In this document: in pieces, positions 1 to 10,181 of the stretch | Layout of the letters: each line of letters starts with the position of its first letter | Position numbering within the stretch: the first letter of the stretch is position 1 | DNA from: Clavibacter michiganensis | GTDB taxonomy: Bacteria; Actinomycetota; Actinomycetes; Actinomycetales; Microbacteriaceae | Assembly (NCBI RefSeq): GCF_002151125.1 | Contig: NZ_MDJZ01000011.1 | Span: 124,001 to 188,000 of the forward strand | DNA: 64,000 nt | Direction of reading: 5' to 3' | Translations under genes and position numbers: made by a program | The notes under the pieces: generated by a model | Told to the model about the DNA's origin: nothing | The model's database searches: none | Seen by the model: only the letters and a program-made list of their open reading frames with translations

Positions 1-2125
1 AGTCGCCCTCGACGAGCGCGTGCCGGATGAAGAGCTCGCGCGCGTACGCCGGGTCGATGCGGGAGAACTGCACGCGCCGCTTGAGGATGATCGGGACGCC
101 GTACAGCGTCACCCGCTCCCACGCCACGGTCGCGCCCTGCTTCTTCTCCCAGTGCGGCTCGCTGTGGGTGCGCTTCACGAGGCCGCCCGCGATGGGCTCG
201 GCCCAGGCCGGGTCGATGGCGGCGTTGGTGCGCGCGAACAGGCGGCTGGTCTCCACGAGCTCCGCGCTCATGATCGCGTCGGGCTGCTTCTTCGCGAGCG
301 CGGATCCCGGGAACACCACGAAGCGCGACTGCCGGGCACCCACGTAGTCCTTCTTCTGCGCGTCCTTGAGGCCGATGTGGGAGAGGAGGCCCGCGAGCAG
401 GGACTTGTGGATCCCGTCCGGGTCGGCCTTCGGCTCGTTCATCTGCAGGTCGAGCGGGCGGGCGAGCTGGCGCAGCTGGCGGAACACGTCCTTCCACTCG
501 CGGACGCGCACGTAGTTGAGGAACTCGGCCTTGCACATCCGGCGGAACGCGCTCGAGGAGAGCTCGGCCTCCTTCTCCTCCAGGTGGTTCCAGAGGTTGA
601 GCAGCGTGATGAAGTCGCTCGACGGATCCACGAAGCGCGCGTGCTGCTGGTCGGCCTGCGGGCGCTTCTCGAGCGGGCGCTCGCGGACGTCCTGGATGGT
701 GAGGCCGGCCACGATGATCATGACCTCGCGGCTCACGCCGTGCTTGCGCGACTCGACGACCATGCGGGCGAACCGCGGGTCGATGGGCAGGCGCGACAGG
801 TCGCGGCCCACCTTGGTGAGGGCGGGCGTGCCGTCGGGAGAGCGGACGACCGCGCCGAGCTCCGTGAGGAGGTCGACGCCGTCCTTGATGCCGCGCGAGT
901 CCGGCGGCTGCAGGAAGGGGAACGCGGCGATGTCGCCGAGGCCGAGCGACACCATCTGCAGGATCACGGCAGCGAGGTTCGTGCGGAGGATCTCGGGCTC
1001 CGTGAACTCGGGACGGCGGGCGAAGTCCTCCTCGGAGTAGAGGCGGATCGCGATGCCGTCGCTCGTGCGGCCGGAGCGGCCGGAGCGCTGGTTGGCGGAG
1101 GCCTGCGAGATCGCCTCGATGGGGAGCCGCTGCACCTTCGAGCGCACGGAGTAGCGGGAGATGCGCGCGGTGCCGGCGTCGATGACGTACTTGATGCCGG
1201 GCACCGTGAGGCTCGTCTCGGCGACGTTGGTGGCGAGCACGATGCGGCGGCGCACGCCCGCCTGGGTCGACGGCTGGAAGACGCGGTGCTGGTCGGCGGA
1301 GGAGAGCCGGCCGTAGAGCGGCAGCACCTCGGTGTGCGCGAGGTTGCGGCTGCGGATCGCGTCCTCGGCGTCGCGGATCTCGTTCTCGCCGCTGAGGAAC
1401 ACGAGCACGTCGCCCGAGGACTCGGCCGCGAGCTCGTCGAGCGCGGCGTTGATCCCCTCCAGGAAGTCGCGATCGTCGGCCGGGCGCTCGAGCGGCGCGT
1501 CGGCCAGGTCGTCGTCCTCGCCCGCGACGGCGGCCTCCGCGACGAGCGGGCGGTACCGGATCTCCACCGGGTACGTGCGCCCGGAGACCTCCACGATGGG
1601 CGCGTCGCCGAAGTGCCGCGAGAAGCTCTGCGGGTCGATGGTGGCCGACGTGATGATGAGCTTGAGGTCGGGCCGGCGCGGCAGCAGCTGCTTGAGGTAG
1701 CCGAGCAGGAAGTCGATGTTGAGGCTGCGCTCGTGGGCCTCGTCGATGATGATCGTGTCGTACTTCCTCAGCAGCCGGTCGCGCTGCAGCTCGTTGAGCA
1801 GGATCCCGTCGGTCATCAGCTTGATGCGGGTGTCGGCCGAGACCTTGTCGGTGAAGCGCACCTGGTAGCCGACGAGCTGTCCGACCTCGCCGCCGAGCTC
1901 CTCCGCGATGCGCTCCGAGATGGTGCGCGCGGCGAGGCGGCGGGGCTGCGTGTGGCCGATGCTCTCGCGGCCGAGCTCGAGGCAGATCTTCGGCAGCTGC
2001 GTGGTCTTGCCGGAGCCGGTGGCGCCGGCGACGATGACGACCTGGTTGTCGCGGATGGCGTCGGCGATCTCGTCGCGCATCCGGCTGACGGGTAGCTCGG
2101 GCGGGTACGCGATGCTGATTTCCAT
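1..2125 (-). CDS. hrpA: ATP-dependent RNA helicase HrpA (N-terminal part)
   Basis: Cytoplasmic DEAH-box RNA helicase, partial: about 708 N-terminal residues are present and the rest (family length about 1,300) lies beyond base 1. Seen: Walker A GATGSGKTTQ at about residue 34, DEAH box with following ER at about 127, motif VI QRSGRSGRT at about 345, and near the edge the HrpA-typical stretch ARELFIRHALVEGD. Start ATG at 2125 (MEISIAYPPEL). The gene reads away from the acyl-CoA ligase gene, leaving a 139-base divergent spacer. HrpA members act in RNA remodelling and ribosome rescue; the specific role here is inferred from family only. Confidence 0.95.
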   Translation of the reverse strand, partial: MEISIAYPPELPVSRMRDEIADAIRDNQVVIVAGATGSGKTTQLPKICLELGRESIGHTQPRRLAARTISERIAEELGGEVGQLVGYQVRFTDKVSADTRIKLMTDGILLNELQRDRLLRKYDTIIIDEAHERSLNIDFLLGYLKQLLPRRPDLKLIITSATIDPQSFSRHFGDAPIVEVSGRTYPVEIRYRPLVAEAAVAGEDDDLADAPLERPADDRDFLEGINAALDELAAESSGDVLVFLSGENEIRDAEDAIRSRNLAHTEVLPLYGRLSSADQHRVFQPSTQAGVRRRIVLATNVAETSLTVPGIKYVIDAGTARISRYSVRSKVQRLPIEAISQASANQRSGRSGRTSDGIAIRLYSEEDFARRPEFTEPEILRTNLAAVILQMVSLGLGDIAAFPFLQPPDSRGIKDGVDLLTELGAVVRSPDGTPALTKVGRDLSRLPIDPRFARMVVESRKHGVSREVMIIVAGLTIQDVRERPLEKRPQADQQHARFVDPSSDFITLLNLWNHLEEKEAELSSSAFRRMCKAEFLNYVRVREWKDVFRQLRQLARPLDLQMNEPKADPDGIHKSLLAGLLSHIGLKDAQKKDYVGARQSRFVVFPGSALAKKQPDAIMSAELVETSRLFARTNAAIDPAWAEPIAGGLVKRTHSEPHWEKKQGATVAWERVTLYGVPIILKRRVQFSRIDPAYARELFIRHALVEGD

Positions 2126-2181
2126 GCTGAGGTGAGTCTATCCGCGGGCCGTCGGGCACCCCGGGGGCGGACGGTCGGCGG

Positions 2182-2187
2182 TAGCGT
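2182..2187 (+). promoter_or_regulatory. Candidate -10 box for the acyl-CoA ligase operon
   Basis: TAGCGT fits the actinobacterial TANNNT -10 pattern and sits about 78 bases before the ligase start, in the divergent spacer 2126-2264 that separates it from hrpA. No clear -35 is visible. Confidence 0.3.
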
Positions 2188-2264
2188 CGGGACAGGCGCC
2201 GGTCCGGTCGGCGCACGGGTCGCGATCCGCCGCCCGAGTCGACGACGACCGACGGGACACCCGA

Positions 2265-3851
2265 ATGAGCTCCGACACGCCCCTCCAGCCCGAGCACGAG
2301 CAGCCCCACGGCGGGTTCGCCTCCGTGTCGGTCGCCGCGATCCTCGCCGAGTCCGCCGAGCGGCACGCCGACCGGGTCGCCGTGGTCGTGGGCGACGTGT
2401 CCACGACCTACCGCGAGCTCTGGGACGAGACGCGCGCCTACGCGGGCGCCCTCGCCGAGCGCGGGGTGGGGGAGGGCACGCGCGTCGCGATGCTCATCCC
2501 GAACGTGGCCGACTTCCCGCGCGTGTACTACGCGATCCTCGCCCTCGGCGGCGTGGTCGTGCCCGTCCACGCGCTGCTCAAGGCCGAGGAGATCGCCTAC
2601 GTGCTGCGCGACTCCGGATCCGCGCTCCTCGTCTGCGCCGGCCCGCTGCTCGGCCAGGGTGCCGCGGGCGCCGAGCTCGCCGACGTGCCCGTGATCAGCG
2701 TGCTCGTGCCGGCCGGCTCCGACGGCGGCCCCGACCGGCTGGAGGAGCTCGCGCAGGCCGCGACGCCCGTCCGCACCTACGTCCCGCGCCGCCCGTCCGA
2801 CACGGCGACGATCCTCTACACGTCCGGCACCACCGGCCAGCCGAAGGGCGCCGAGGGCTGCCACCTGGCCCTCGTGATGCAGGTCGACGTGCTCCTGCTC
2901 GACACCTTCGACCTGCGCGCGGGCGACCGGATCCTCGGCTGCCTGCCCCTGTTCCACACCTTCGGGCAGACCTGCACCATGAACGCGTCGTTCCGGGCGG
3001 GCGCGACCGTCGTGATGGTGCCGCGCTTCGACGGCGACACCGCGCTCGCGCTCATGGTCGAGCACGACACGCAGGTGTTCATGGGCGTGCCGACCATGTA
3101 CTTCGCGCTGCTGGCGGCCGCGGCCCGGAACCCCGCGCGTCCGGCCCTGCGCTACGCGGTCTCGGGCGGCGCCGCGCTCCCGGTCGCCGTGATCGAGGCG
3201 TTCCGGGAGGCGTTCGCCGCGGAGATCCACGAGGGCTACGGCCTCACCGAGACCTCGCCCGTCGCGTCGTTCAACCACGTGGGGCTCCCGGCACGGCCCG
3301 GCACCGTCGGGAAGCCGATCTGGGGCGTGCAGATCGAGATCGCCGACCCCGAGCACGAGGACCGCGTGGAGCTCGTCGAGCGCGGCGTGCTGGGCGAGAT
3401 CGTGATCCGCGGCCACAACCTCATGAACGGCTACCTGCACCGCCCCGAGGACACCGCGCGCGCGGTCGTCGACGGCTGGTTCCGCACGGGCGACCTCGGC
3501 ACCATCGACGAGGAGGGCTACATCCGCGTCGTCGACCGGACGAAGGACATGATCCTGCGCAACGGCTACAACGTGTACCCGCGCGAGGTCGAGGAAGTGC
3601 TCGCCCGGCACGACGCCGTCGCGCAGTGCGCGGTGTTCGGCGTGCCGCACGAGGCGCACGGGCAGGAGATCGTCGCCGCCGTCGTCGCGAAGGCGGACGC
3701 GACCGTGGACCGCGACGAGGTGGTGGCGTACATGCGCGAGCGCATCGCCTCCTACAAGTACCCGCGGCGGGTCGAGGTGGTCGAGGCGCTGCCGCTCGGG
3801 CCGAGCGGGAAGATCCTCAAGAGGGAGCTCGTCGAGAGGTTCGGCGCGTGA
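2265..3851 (+). CDS. AMP-forming acyl-CoA ligase (long-chain fatty acid-CoA ligase type)
   Basis: 528-residue ANL-superfamily enzyme that activates a carboxylic acid with ATP to an acyl-adenylate and then to the CoA thioester. Seen: phosphate-binding loop LYTSGTTGQPKGA at about 184-196, adenylate motif EGYGLTETSP at about 322, hinge region GWFRTGDLG at about 404, and the C-terminal catalytic lysine context PSGKILKREL at about 516. Full length for the family. Its TGA overlaps the GTG of the next gene (GTGA), so the two are probably one operon. The acid used cannot be read from the sequence. Confidence 0.9.
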   Translation: MSSDTPLQPEHEQPHGGFASVSVAAILAESAERHADRVAVVVGDVSTTYRELWDETRAYAGALAERGVGEGTRVAMLIPNVADFPRVYYAILALGGVVVPVHALLKAEEIAYVLRDSGSALLVCAGPLLGQGAAGAELADVPVISVLVPAGSDGGPDRLEELAQAATPVRTYVPRRPSDTATILYTSGTTGQPKGAEGCHLALVMQVDVLLLDTFDLRAGDRILGCLPLFHTFGQTCTMNASFRAGATVVMVPRFDGDTALALMVEHDTQVFMGVPTMYFALLAAAARNPARPALRYAVSGGAALPVAVIEAFREAFAAEIHEGYGLTETSPVASFNHVGLPARPGTVGKPIWGVQIEIADPEHEDRVELVERGVLGEIVIRGHNLMNGYLHRPEDTARAVVDGWFRTGDLGTIDEEGYIRVVDRTKDMILRNGYNVYPREVEEVLARHDAVAQCAVFGVPHEAHGQEIVAAVVAKADATVDRDEVVAYMRERIASYKYPRRVEVVEALPLGPSGKILKRELVERFGA

Positions 3852-4693
3852 GCGGCGCGGGCGTGCTGCGCTCGCCGATCCCGTCGGTGCCGATGGGCGA
3901 CGGCGTCCCGATCCCGCAGTTCGGCGTCGGCACGTACAAGGTGCCCGACGCCGACGCCGAGCGGATCGTCGCCGAGGCGCTCGAGGTCGGCTACCGCCAC
4001 ATCGACACCGCGGCCATGTACGGCAACGAGGAGGGCGTCGGGCGGGCGATCCGCGCATCCGGCGTCCCGCGCGACGAGCTGTTCGTCACGACCAAGGTCT
4101 GGAACGACGACCACGGGCGCGACCGCGCACGCGACGCGATCCGCCGCAGCCTCGACGAGCTGGGCCTGCCCGCGGTCGACCTGCACCTCATCCACTGGCC
4201 GTCGGCGGAGCGCGGCCTCTTCGTCGAGACGTGGGAGGCGCTCGCCGCCGCCCGCGAGGAGGGGCTGACCCGCTCGATCGGCGTCTCCAACTTCCTGGTG
4301 CCGCACCTCGAGGCGCTGGCGGCCGCCGGGCTGCCCGTGCCCGCCGTGGACCAGATCGAGCTGCACCCGCGGCACCAGCAGCCGGCGACGACCGACTACC
4401 TCGCCGAGCACGGGATCGCCGTCCAGGCGTGGAGCCCGCTCGCGCGCGGCGCCGTCGCGGACGCCGACGTGGTGCGCGACGCCGCCCGCGCGCACGACCG
4501 CACGGACGCGCAGGTGGTGCTGCGCTGGCACGTGCAGCGCGGCACGATCGTGTTCCCGAAGACGACGCGGCGCGAGCGGCTGATCGAGAACGCGGACGTC
4601 TTCGACTTCGCGCTGACCGACGAGGAGATGGTCGGGATCACCGCGCTCGAGGCCGCCGGGCGCGTCGGCAGCCACCCGGACGCGGTGGTCTGA
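3848..4693 (+). CDS. Aldo/keto reductase (2,5-diketo-D-gluconate reductase type)
   Basis: 281-residue NADPH-dependent (beta/alpha)8 oxidoreductase. Seen: catalytic Asp/Tyr in HIDTAAMYGNE (Asp about 53, Tyr about 58), Lys in TTKVWNDD at about 84, His in LIHWPS at about 117, IGVSNF at about 145, and cofactor-binding IVFPKTTRRERLIEN near the C-terminus. GTG start chosen because it overlaps the ligase stop (GTGA) and GAGAGG precedes it. Frame-open sequence continues upstream, but that is the shadow of the ligase gene. Substrate unknown. Confidence 0.9.
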   Translation: MSGAGVLRSPIPSVPMGDGVPIPQFGVGTYKVPDADAERIVAEALEVGYRHIDTAAMYGNEEGVGRAIRASGVPRDELFVTTKVWNDDHGRDRARDAIRRSLDELGLPAVDLHLIHWPSAERGLFVETWEALAAAREEGLTRSIGVSNFLVPHLEALAAAGLPVPAVDQIELHPRHQQPATTDYLAEHGIAVQAWSPLARGAVADADVVRDAARAHDRTDAQVVLRWHVQRGTIVFPKTTRRERLIENADVFDFALTDEEMVGITALEAAGRVGSHPDAVV

Positions 4694-4697
4694 GCGG

Positions 4698-4713
4698 CCC
4701 GCTCCCCAGCGGG
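4698..4713 (+). terminator. Short hairpin after the aldo/keto reductase gene
   Basis: CCCGCT-cccc-AGCGGG, a 6-bp stem with a 4-base loop, 5 bases after the TGA. No T-run follows; a weak terminator at best. Confidence 0.35.
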
Positions 4714-4736
4714 GCGGACGCGTCACCTCGGCCCGG

Positions 4737-4742
4737 TACCGT
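4737..4742 (+). promoter_or_regulatory. -10 box of a probable leaderless transcript (CorA gene)
   Basis: TACCGT ends 7 bases before the ATG at 4750, with no Shine-Dalgarno sequence in between. This TANNNT-N6/7-ATG layout recurs in the window and suggests transcription starts at or next to the start codon. Confidence 0.5.
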
Positions 4743-4749
4743 GTCCGTC

Positions 4750-5916
4750 ATGCCCCAGCACCGCATCCGCACGCGCCTCAAGTCCGTGGTCGCCCGGGGC
4801 GTCGCGCCCCTCGGCGGCCATGCCGGCGGCGGGGCGTCGCGCGCGCGGGCCGAGCGGGAGCGCGACGGCGTCGTCGACCCGGCGGGCGCGCGCCGCCCGA
4901 GCCTCGTCGACAACGGCGTGTACGTGGACGGCTGCCGCGTCGCGAGCCCGGCGACCCTCGCCGACACCTTCCGCGAGCTCGACGAGCGGCCCGACGCCAT
5001 GGCGTGGATCGGCCTCTACCGCCCCACGGTCGAGGAGCTGCAGGCGCTCGCCGAGGAGTTCGACCTGCACGAGCTGGCGGTGGAGGACGCGGTCCAGGCC
5101 CACCAGCGCCCCAAGACCGAGCGCTACAGCTCCACCCTCTTCACCGTGCTGCGGGCCGCGCGCTACGTGGACGACCGCGAGGAGGTGGAGTTCGGCGAGC
5201 TGCACGTGTTCCTCGGGCGCAACTTCGTGATCACCGTCCGGCACGCCGAGTCGCCCGACCTCTCCGCCATCCGCACGCGCATGCAGGAGCGGCCCGAGCT
5301 CCTCTCGCACGGTCCGCAGTCGGTGCTCTACGCGATCCTCGACGCCGTCGTCGACGGGTACGCGCCCGTCGTCACGGGCCTCGCCAACGACATCGACGAG
5401 ATCGAGGACCAGGTGTTCGACGGGGATCCGGCCGTGTCCCGCCGCATCTACGAGCTCAGCCGCGAGGTCATCGACTTCCAGCGCGCGGTGCGCCCGCTCG
5501 GCGGCATGCTGCAGCAGCTGCAGGCGGGATCCGGCAAGTACGAGGTGAGCGAGGACCTCCAGCAGGCGCTCCGCGACGTGGCCGACCACGTCATCGTCGT
5601 CAACGAGCGCGTGGAGGAGTTCCGCGTGCTGCTGCGCGACATCCTCACCGTGAACTCGACGCTCGTCGGCCAGCGCCAGAACGAGGAGATGCGCGAGCTC
5701 AGCGAGTCGAGCAACCGGCAGAGCGTGGAGACCCGCAAGATCTCCGGCTGGGCGGCCATCCTCTTCGCGCCCACGCTCGTCTCGAGCGTCTACGGCATGA
5801 ACTTCGACATCATGCCGGAGCTGCACTGGGACTGGGGCTATCCCTTCTCCCTCGTGCTCATGCTCGGCGTGAGCGGCGTGCTGTTCGCGATCTTCCGCAA
5901 GCGCGACTGGATCTGA
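4750..5916 (+). CDS. corA: CorA-family magnesium/cobalt transporter
   Basis: 388-residue inner-membrane divalent cation channel of the CorA family. Seen: a large acidic N-terminal cytoplasmic domain, a long helical stretch (about 210-330), then two transmembrane helices at about 333-352 and 363-382 with the signature YGMN at about 348, followed by the loop NFDIMPELHWDWGYPF and a basic C-terminal end (FRKRDWI). ATG at 4750 is preferred over an in-frame GTG at 4741 because the TACCGT box suggests a leaderless ATG. Ion specificity (Mg, Co, Ni) cannot be decided from sequence. Confidence 0.9.
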   Translation: MPQHRIRTRLKSVVARGVAPLGGHAGGGASRARAERERDGVVDPAGARRPSLVDNGVYVDGCRVASPATLADTFRELDERPDAMAWIGLYRPTVEELQALAEEFDLHELAVEDAVQAHQRPKTERYSSTLFTVLRAARYVDDREEVEFGELHVFLGRNFVITVRHAESPDLSAIRTRMQERPELLSHGPQSVLYAILDAVVDGYAPVVTGLANDIDEIEDQVFDGDPAVSRRIYELSREVIDFQRAVRPLGGMLQQLQAGSGKYEVSEDLQQALRDVADHVIVVNERVEEFRVLLRDILTVNSTLVGQRQNEEMRELSESSNRQSVETRKISGWAAILFAPTLVSSVYGMNFDIMPELHWDWGYPFSLVLMLGVSGVLFAIFRKRDWI

Positions 5917-5922
5917 CCCGGC

Positions 5923-5942
5923 GCCCGGCACCGGTCCCGGGC
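5923..5942 (+). terminator. Hairpin between corA and the DUF255 gene
   Basis: GCCCGG-N8-CCGGGC, 6-bp stem, just after the corA stop and before the next promoter box. No T-run. Confidence 0.35.
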
Positions 5943-5950
5943 CCCGCGCG

Positions 5951-5956
5951 TAGCGT
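5951..5956 (+). promoter_or_regulatory. -10 box of a probable leaderless transcript (DUF255 gene)
   Basis: TAGCGT ends 6 bases before the ATG at 5963; no Shine-Dalgarno sequence is present. Confidence 0.5.
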
Positions 5957-5962
5957 GGACGC

Positions 5963-7864
<1,902 letters not shown>

Positions 7865-7868
7865 GGCA

Positions 7869-8837
7869 TCAGGCGACCACGTCCTCCCCGTGGGCGAGGA
7901 TCCGCTCGAGCTCGGCCAGCTGCCGGGGCGACGGGTCCACGAGCGGCGCCCGCACGGATCCCACGGGCACCCCGGCGAGCCGCAGACCCGCCTTGATGAG
8001 CGACACCGCGAACCCGGGCGTCTCGTCGCGCAGGCGCACGAGCGGCGTGAAGAACTCGTCGAGGAGGAACCGCTGCCGCTCGTGGTCGTTCGCGCGGTAC
8101 GCCGCGTGGAACGCGCTGGCGATGCGCGGCGCCATCGCGAACACGGCCGACGAGTAGAGCGGCACGCCGATGGCCCGGTACGCGGCCTGGCTCGACTCGG
8201 CCGTGAGGAGCCCGTTGAAGAACTGCACGTCGTGGCGCCCGGCGCGGCGGGCGGCGAGCACGAAGCGCTGGAAGAGCGCCACGTCGCCCGCGCCGTCTTT
8301 GATCCCGGCGAGCGTCGGCAGCGCGAGGAGCCGCTCGACGGTGGCCTCCGTGAACTGCGCGGATCCGCGGTGGTACGCGATGAGCGGGAGCGGCGTGGCA
8401 CGGGCGACAGCCTCGACGTAGGCGGCGAGGCCCTCCTGCGGGCCGGCGACGAGGTACGGCGGCAGCACGAGGATCCCGTCGGCGCCCTGCTCCGTGGCGA
8501 TCCGCGCGCAGCGCCGCGCGTGCCCGAGCGGCCCGCCGACCCCGGCGATGACGAGGTGGCGGCCGCCTGCCGCGGCGACCCCGGCGCGCACGGCCTGCGC
8601 GTACTCGTCGATGTCGAGCGCGTGGAACTCGCCCGTCCCGCACGCGACGAAGGCGGCGCCCGCGCCCTGGTCGAGCCCGTGGGCCACGTGCGCGCCGAGC
8701 ACGTCGACGTCGACGCGGTCGGCGGCGTCGAACGGCGTGACGGGGAAGAAGAGGACCCCCTCGAAGGGCGGCAGGAGGCCGGCGGACGCGGGTGCGGCGG
8801 CGGCTGCGGGAAGGGCGGCGGTGTCGTTCGTCGTCAT
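7869..8837 (-). CDS. 5-dehydro-4-deoxyglucarate dehydratase (DapA superfamily)
   Basis: 322-residue class I aldolase-fold enzyme that dehydrates and decarboxylates 5-dehydro-4-deoxy-D-glucarate to 2-oxoglutarate semialdehyde. Seen: GVLFFPVTPF near the N-terminus, catalytic Tyr in IAYHRG at about 155, Schiff-base Lys in GIKDGAGD at about 180, and the C-terminal VGSVRAPLVDPSP typical of this subfamily. Its ATG shares one base with the gudD stop (TGATG), so the two are translationally coupled. The neighbouring glucarate dehydratase makes exactly the substrate, which supports this call over dihydrodipicolinate synthase. The semialdehyde dehydrogenase needed next is not in the window. Confidence 0.88.
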   Translation of the reverse strand: MTTNDTAALPAAAAAPASAGLLPPFEGVLFFPVTPFDAADRVDVDVLGAHVAHGLDQGAGAAFVACGTGEFHALDIDEYAQAVRAGVAAAGGRHLVIAGVGGPLGHARRCARIATEQGADGILVLPPYLVAGPQEGLAAYVEAVARATPLPLIAYHRGSAQFTEATVERLLALPTLAGIKDGAGDVALFQRFVLAARRAGRHDVQFFNGLLTAESSQAAYRAIGVPLYSSAVFAMAPRIASAFHAAYRANDHERQRFLLDEFFTPLVRLRDETPGFAVSLIKAGLRLAGVPVGSVRAPLVDPSPRQLAELERILAHGEDVVA

Positions 8838-10069
8838 CAGTACCTCGGGAGGGTGGGGTCGTAAGCAGGCTGGATGCTCCGCATGTAGCCGGAGTCGTCG
8901 CGCGCGGTGCGCCCCGACTCCACGAGCACGCGGTGCTGGCGGGCGAGGGCGTCGCGGTCGAGCTCGACGCCGAGGCCGGGGCCGGTCGGCACCGCGACGG
9001 ATCCGCCCACGATCTCGAGCGCGCCCGGCACGATCACGTCGTCGCCGCGATTCCACGGGTAGTGCGTGTCGCAGGCGTACGCGAGCTCGGGGCTGGCGGC
9101 GGCGACGTGCGTCATGGCCGCGAGCGAGATCCCCAGGTGCGAGTTGGAGTGCATGGAGAGCCCGACCCCGAAGGTGCGGCAGATGGCCGCGAGCTCCCGG
9201 GTGTGCGCGAGGCCGCCCCAGTAGTGGTGGTCGGAGAGCACGATCTGCACGGCGTCCTTCGCGAACGCCTCCCGGATCTGCTCGAAGGTCACGACGCACA
9301 TGTTCGTGGCGAGCGGCTGCGGCACGTGGGCGGCGACGCGGGCCATGCCGTCGATGCCGAGCACCGGATCCTCGAGGTACTCGAGCACGCCGTCGAGCTC
9401 GGCGGCCACGCGCAGCGCCGTCTCGTGCGTCCACGCGCCGTTAGGGTCGATGCGCAGCGGGTGCGTCGGGAACGCCGCCGCCAGCGCGCGGATCGCGGCG
9501 ACCTCCTCGTCCGGCGGGAAGACACCGGCCTTGAGCTTGATGGAGCCGAAGCCGTAGCGGTCGATGAGGTGCCGGGCCTGCGCGACGATCCCGGCCGGAT
9601 CCAGCGCCTCGCCGAACGCGTCGGGCGCCTGGCCCGGGTGCGCGGCCCACTTGTAGAAGAGGTACGCGCTGTACGGCACGGCGTCGCGCACGCGGCCGCC
9701 GAGCAGCTCGCTGACGGGCAGGCCGGTGATGCGGCCGAGCGCGTCGTGGGCGGCGACGTCGAGCATGGAGAAGACGACGCGGCGCTCCTGGCGGCTCAGC
9801 GGGCCGGCGTCGCCGCCGAGCGCGGCGTCCACCGCGCGCTCGATGCCGTGCAGGTCGGTGACCCGGAGGCCGACCACGGCGTCCCGCACGGAGGCGACGC
9901 GCGCCGCCACGGTCGCGCCGCCCTGTCCCTCGCCCAGGCCGACCACCCCGCCCTCGACGACGAGCTCGACGATCGTGCGGAGCGCGAGCGGCTCGTGCAC
10001 GCCGTCGGCGTTGAGGAGGGGCGGGTCGCGGAAGGCGATGGGGGTGACGACGAGGTCGCGGATGATCAT
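8837..10069 (-). CDS. gudD: Glucarate dehydratase
   Basis: 410-residue enolase-superfamily enzyme converting D-glucarate to 5-dehydro-4-deoxyglucarate with Mg2+. Seen: KxK base motif in SIKLKAG at about 175-180, metal ligand Asp in RIDPNGAW at about 207, LEDP at about 233, SDHHYWGG at about 278 and the catalytic HSNSHLGISL at about 307. These are the glucarate/galactarate dehydratase signatures. Start ATG at 10069 (MIIRDLVVTPIAF). It is the first gene of a two-gene operon transcribed away from the uronate dehydrogenase operon. Confidence 0.92.
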   Translation of the reverse strand: MIIRDLVVTPIAFRDPPLLNADGVHEPLALRTIVELVVEGGVVGLGEGQGGATVAARVASVRDAVVGLRVTDLHGIERAVDAALGGDAGPLSRQERRVVFSMLDVAAHDALGRITGLPVSELLGGRVRDAVPYSAYLFYKWAAHPGQAPDAFGEALDPAGIVAQARHLIDRYGFGSIKLKAGVFPPDEEVAAIRALAAAFPTHPLRIDPNGAWTHETALRVAAELDGVLEYLEDPVLGIDGMARVAAHVPQPLATNMCVVTFEQIREAFAKDAVQIVLSDHHYWGGLAHTRELAAICRTFGVGLSMHSNSHLGISLAAMTHVAAASPELAYACDTHYPWNRGDDVIVPGALEIVGGSVAVPTGPGLGVELDRDALARQHRVLVESGRTARDDSGYMRSIQPAYDPTLPRY

Positions 10070-10084
10070 CGAGCGCGCTCCGTC

Positions 10085-10094
10085 CGCATATGCG
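10085..10094. promoter_or_regulatory. Palindrome in the hexuronate divergent promoter
   Basis: CGCATATGCG, a perfect 10-bp palindrome, 15 bases upstream of the gudD start and 4 bases from a second palindrome. Likely operator half of a two-site control region; the adjacent IclR gene is the natural candidate regulator (inference). Confidence 0.45.
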
Positions 10095-10098
10095 AATG

Positions 10099-10110
10099 AC
10101 TGACGTCAGT
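10099..10110. promoter_or_regulatory. 12-bp perfect palindrome overlapping a -35 box
   Basis: ACTGACGTCAGT is its own reverse complement. It contains the -35-like TGACGT of the promoter reading toward the uronate dehydrogenase gene, so a protein bound here would block that promoter. Confidence 0.55.
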
Positions 10111-10129
10111 GTGAATGCGCTGCTAACGT
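10101..10129 (+). promoter_or_regulatory. Candidate promoter of the udh-iclR operon
   Basis: TGACGT (10101-10106), 17-base spacer, TAACGT (10124-10129). The spacing is ideal for a housekeeping sigma factor. The start codon of the first gene lies about 50 bases after. Confidence 0.5.
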
Positions 10130-10181
10130 AGGCGGCATCGGACCCGCTGTCAACGGCGCGGGGTCGGGAGGGAGACGGCGC

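Noticed and set aside
20-2095. 691-codon plus-strand open frame at the left edge
   Set aside because: Antisense of hrpA; the minus strand has helicase motifs in order and normal codon use.
2132-4693. An 853-codon open frame that would fuse the acyl-CoA ligase region to the aldo/keto reductase
   Set aside because: Its first 570 codons are Arg/Pro-rich shadow of the ligase gene in another frame; only the reductase part is real, starting at GTG 3848.
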